Of a stretch of DNA of 64,000 nt, positions 63,891 to 64,000 are shown piece after piece. The DNA lies in NCBI GenBank assembly GCA_016713735.1, contig JADJOP010000034.1, positions 62,001 through 126,000 of the forward strand, written 5' to 3'. Both the position numbers and the translations under genes were made by a program. The notes beneath the pieces were generated by a model. That model was not told the origin of the DNA. It was given only the letters and a program-made list of their open reading frames with translations, and did no database searches. How positions within the stretch are numbered: position 1 is the stretch's first letter; every line of letters begins with the position of its first letter. The DNA comes from Bryobacterales bacterium (lineage in GTDB: Bacteria > Acidobacteriota > Terriglobia > Bryobacterales > Bryobacteraceae).

Positions 63891-64000
63891 TGCGGAACCG
63901 CTTTCTCCCCCTGGCGCTGCTCGCCCTGCTGGCCACGGCTTGCAACGAAAGCCCCATCTCCCCCGTCGCCGCCGCCGCGCGCAAAGGCGACACCGCCCGC
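63890..64000 (+). CDS. Lipoprotein, N-terminal part (gene runs off the window)
   Basis: 37 residues from ATG 63890, sharing one base with the mutS2 stop. RNRFLPLALLALLATAC is a lipoprotein signal with lipobox L-A-T-A-C, Cys18 being the acylated residue. The end, SPVAAAARKGDTAR, looks like the first turn of an ankyrin repeat (A-A-R-x-G-D), common in such proteins. The rest is outside the window. Confidence 0.6.
   Translation, partial: MRNRFLPLALLALLATACNESPISPVAAAARKGDTAR

Overview
This 64 kb window is high-GC, densely coded bacterial chromosome, with no phage, insertion sequence or CRISPR array visible. The mix of genes suggests an acidobacterium of the Bryobacterales/Solibacter type. The clues are many exported carbohydrate-active or DUF-type enzymes (Tat sulfatase, DUF1080, SMP-30, GH27, GH78-like), Tat-exported molybdenum hydroxylases, one-polypeptide LptF-LptG, exported TldD-like proteins and an HDOD protein. 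The taxon is an inference from gene content; no rRNA or marker phylogeny is present.

Region by region: 1-4.8 kb is a tightly overlapping + strand operon (FAD oxidoreductase end, propeller plus PHP-like protein, sulfatase). 4.9-6.2 kb holds two tandem secreted HExxH paralogues. 6.2-10.6 kb has an ABC exporter, an HDOD protein and a DUF1080 hydrolase. 10.7-13.6 kb has glnA with its own terminator and promoter, divergent from xseA. 13.8-19.1 kb has an alkaline phosphatase and a GH78-like rhamnosidase, each broken by a single-base shift. 19.1-30.2 kb has a Yip1-type membrane protein, DUF2071, guaB, an M35-like metalloprotease, GH27, oligopeptidase B and smaller enzymes. 30.3-34.0 kb is an exported dehydrogenase plus IorAB-type molybdenum hydroxylase operon. 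34.05-34.26 kb carries two tRNA genes: selenocysteine tRNA (selC) and a CAU tRNA that looks like tRNA-Ile2.

34.3-41.3 kb is a - strand operon: PQQ-type propeller, an exported TldD/TldE-like pair and a fused LptF-LptG. 41.4-45.9 kb has purEK, then an MFS transporter with a two-gene Fe-S/Cys-rich module of unknown function. 45.9-49.6 kb has a sigma-like factor behind a structured leader, a divergent dut/thyX pair and DUF3467. 49.7-54.0 kb is a - strand hyuA-histidine kinase-response regulator operon. 54.1-59.3 kb is a four-gene envelope export cassette (ATPase, FtsX-type permease, LolA-like carrier, outer-membrane barrel). 59.3-64 kb has DUF1684, SMP-30, a Nudix gene lacking a normal start codon, mutS2 and the start of a lipoprotein gene.

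Four otherwise complete genes each carry one single-base frameshift, one of them in a run of six C. This points to residual sequencing or assembly errors at least as strongly as to real gene decay. The most interesting biology is selC, the exported active/inactive TldD-TldE pair linked to fused LptFG, the Fe-S/Cys-rich module, the exported hydroxyacid dehydrogenase with a Tat molybdoenzyme, and the split-motif double ThyX.
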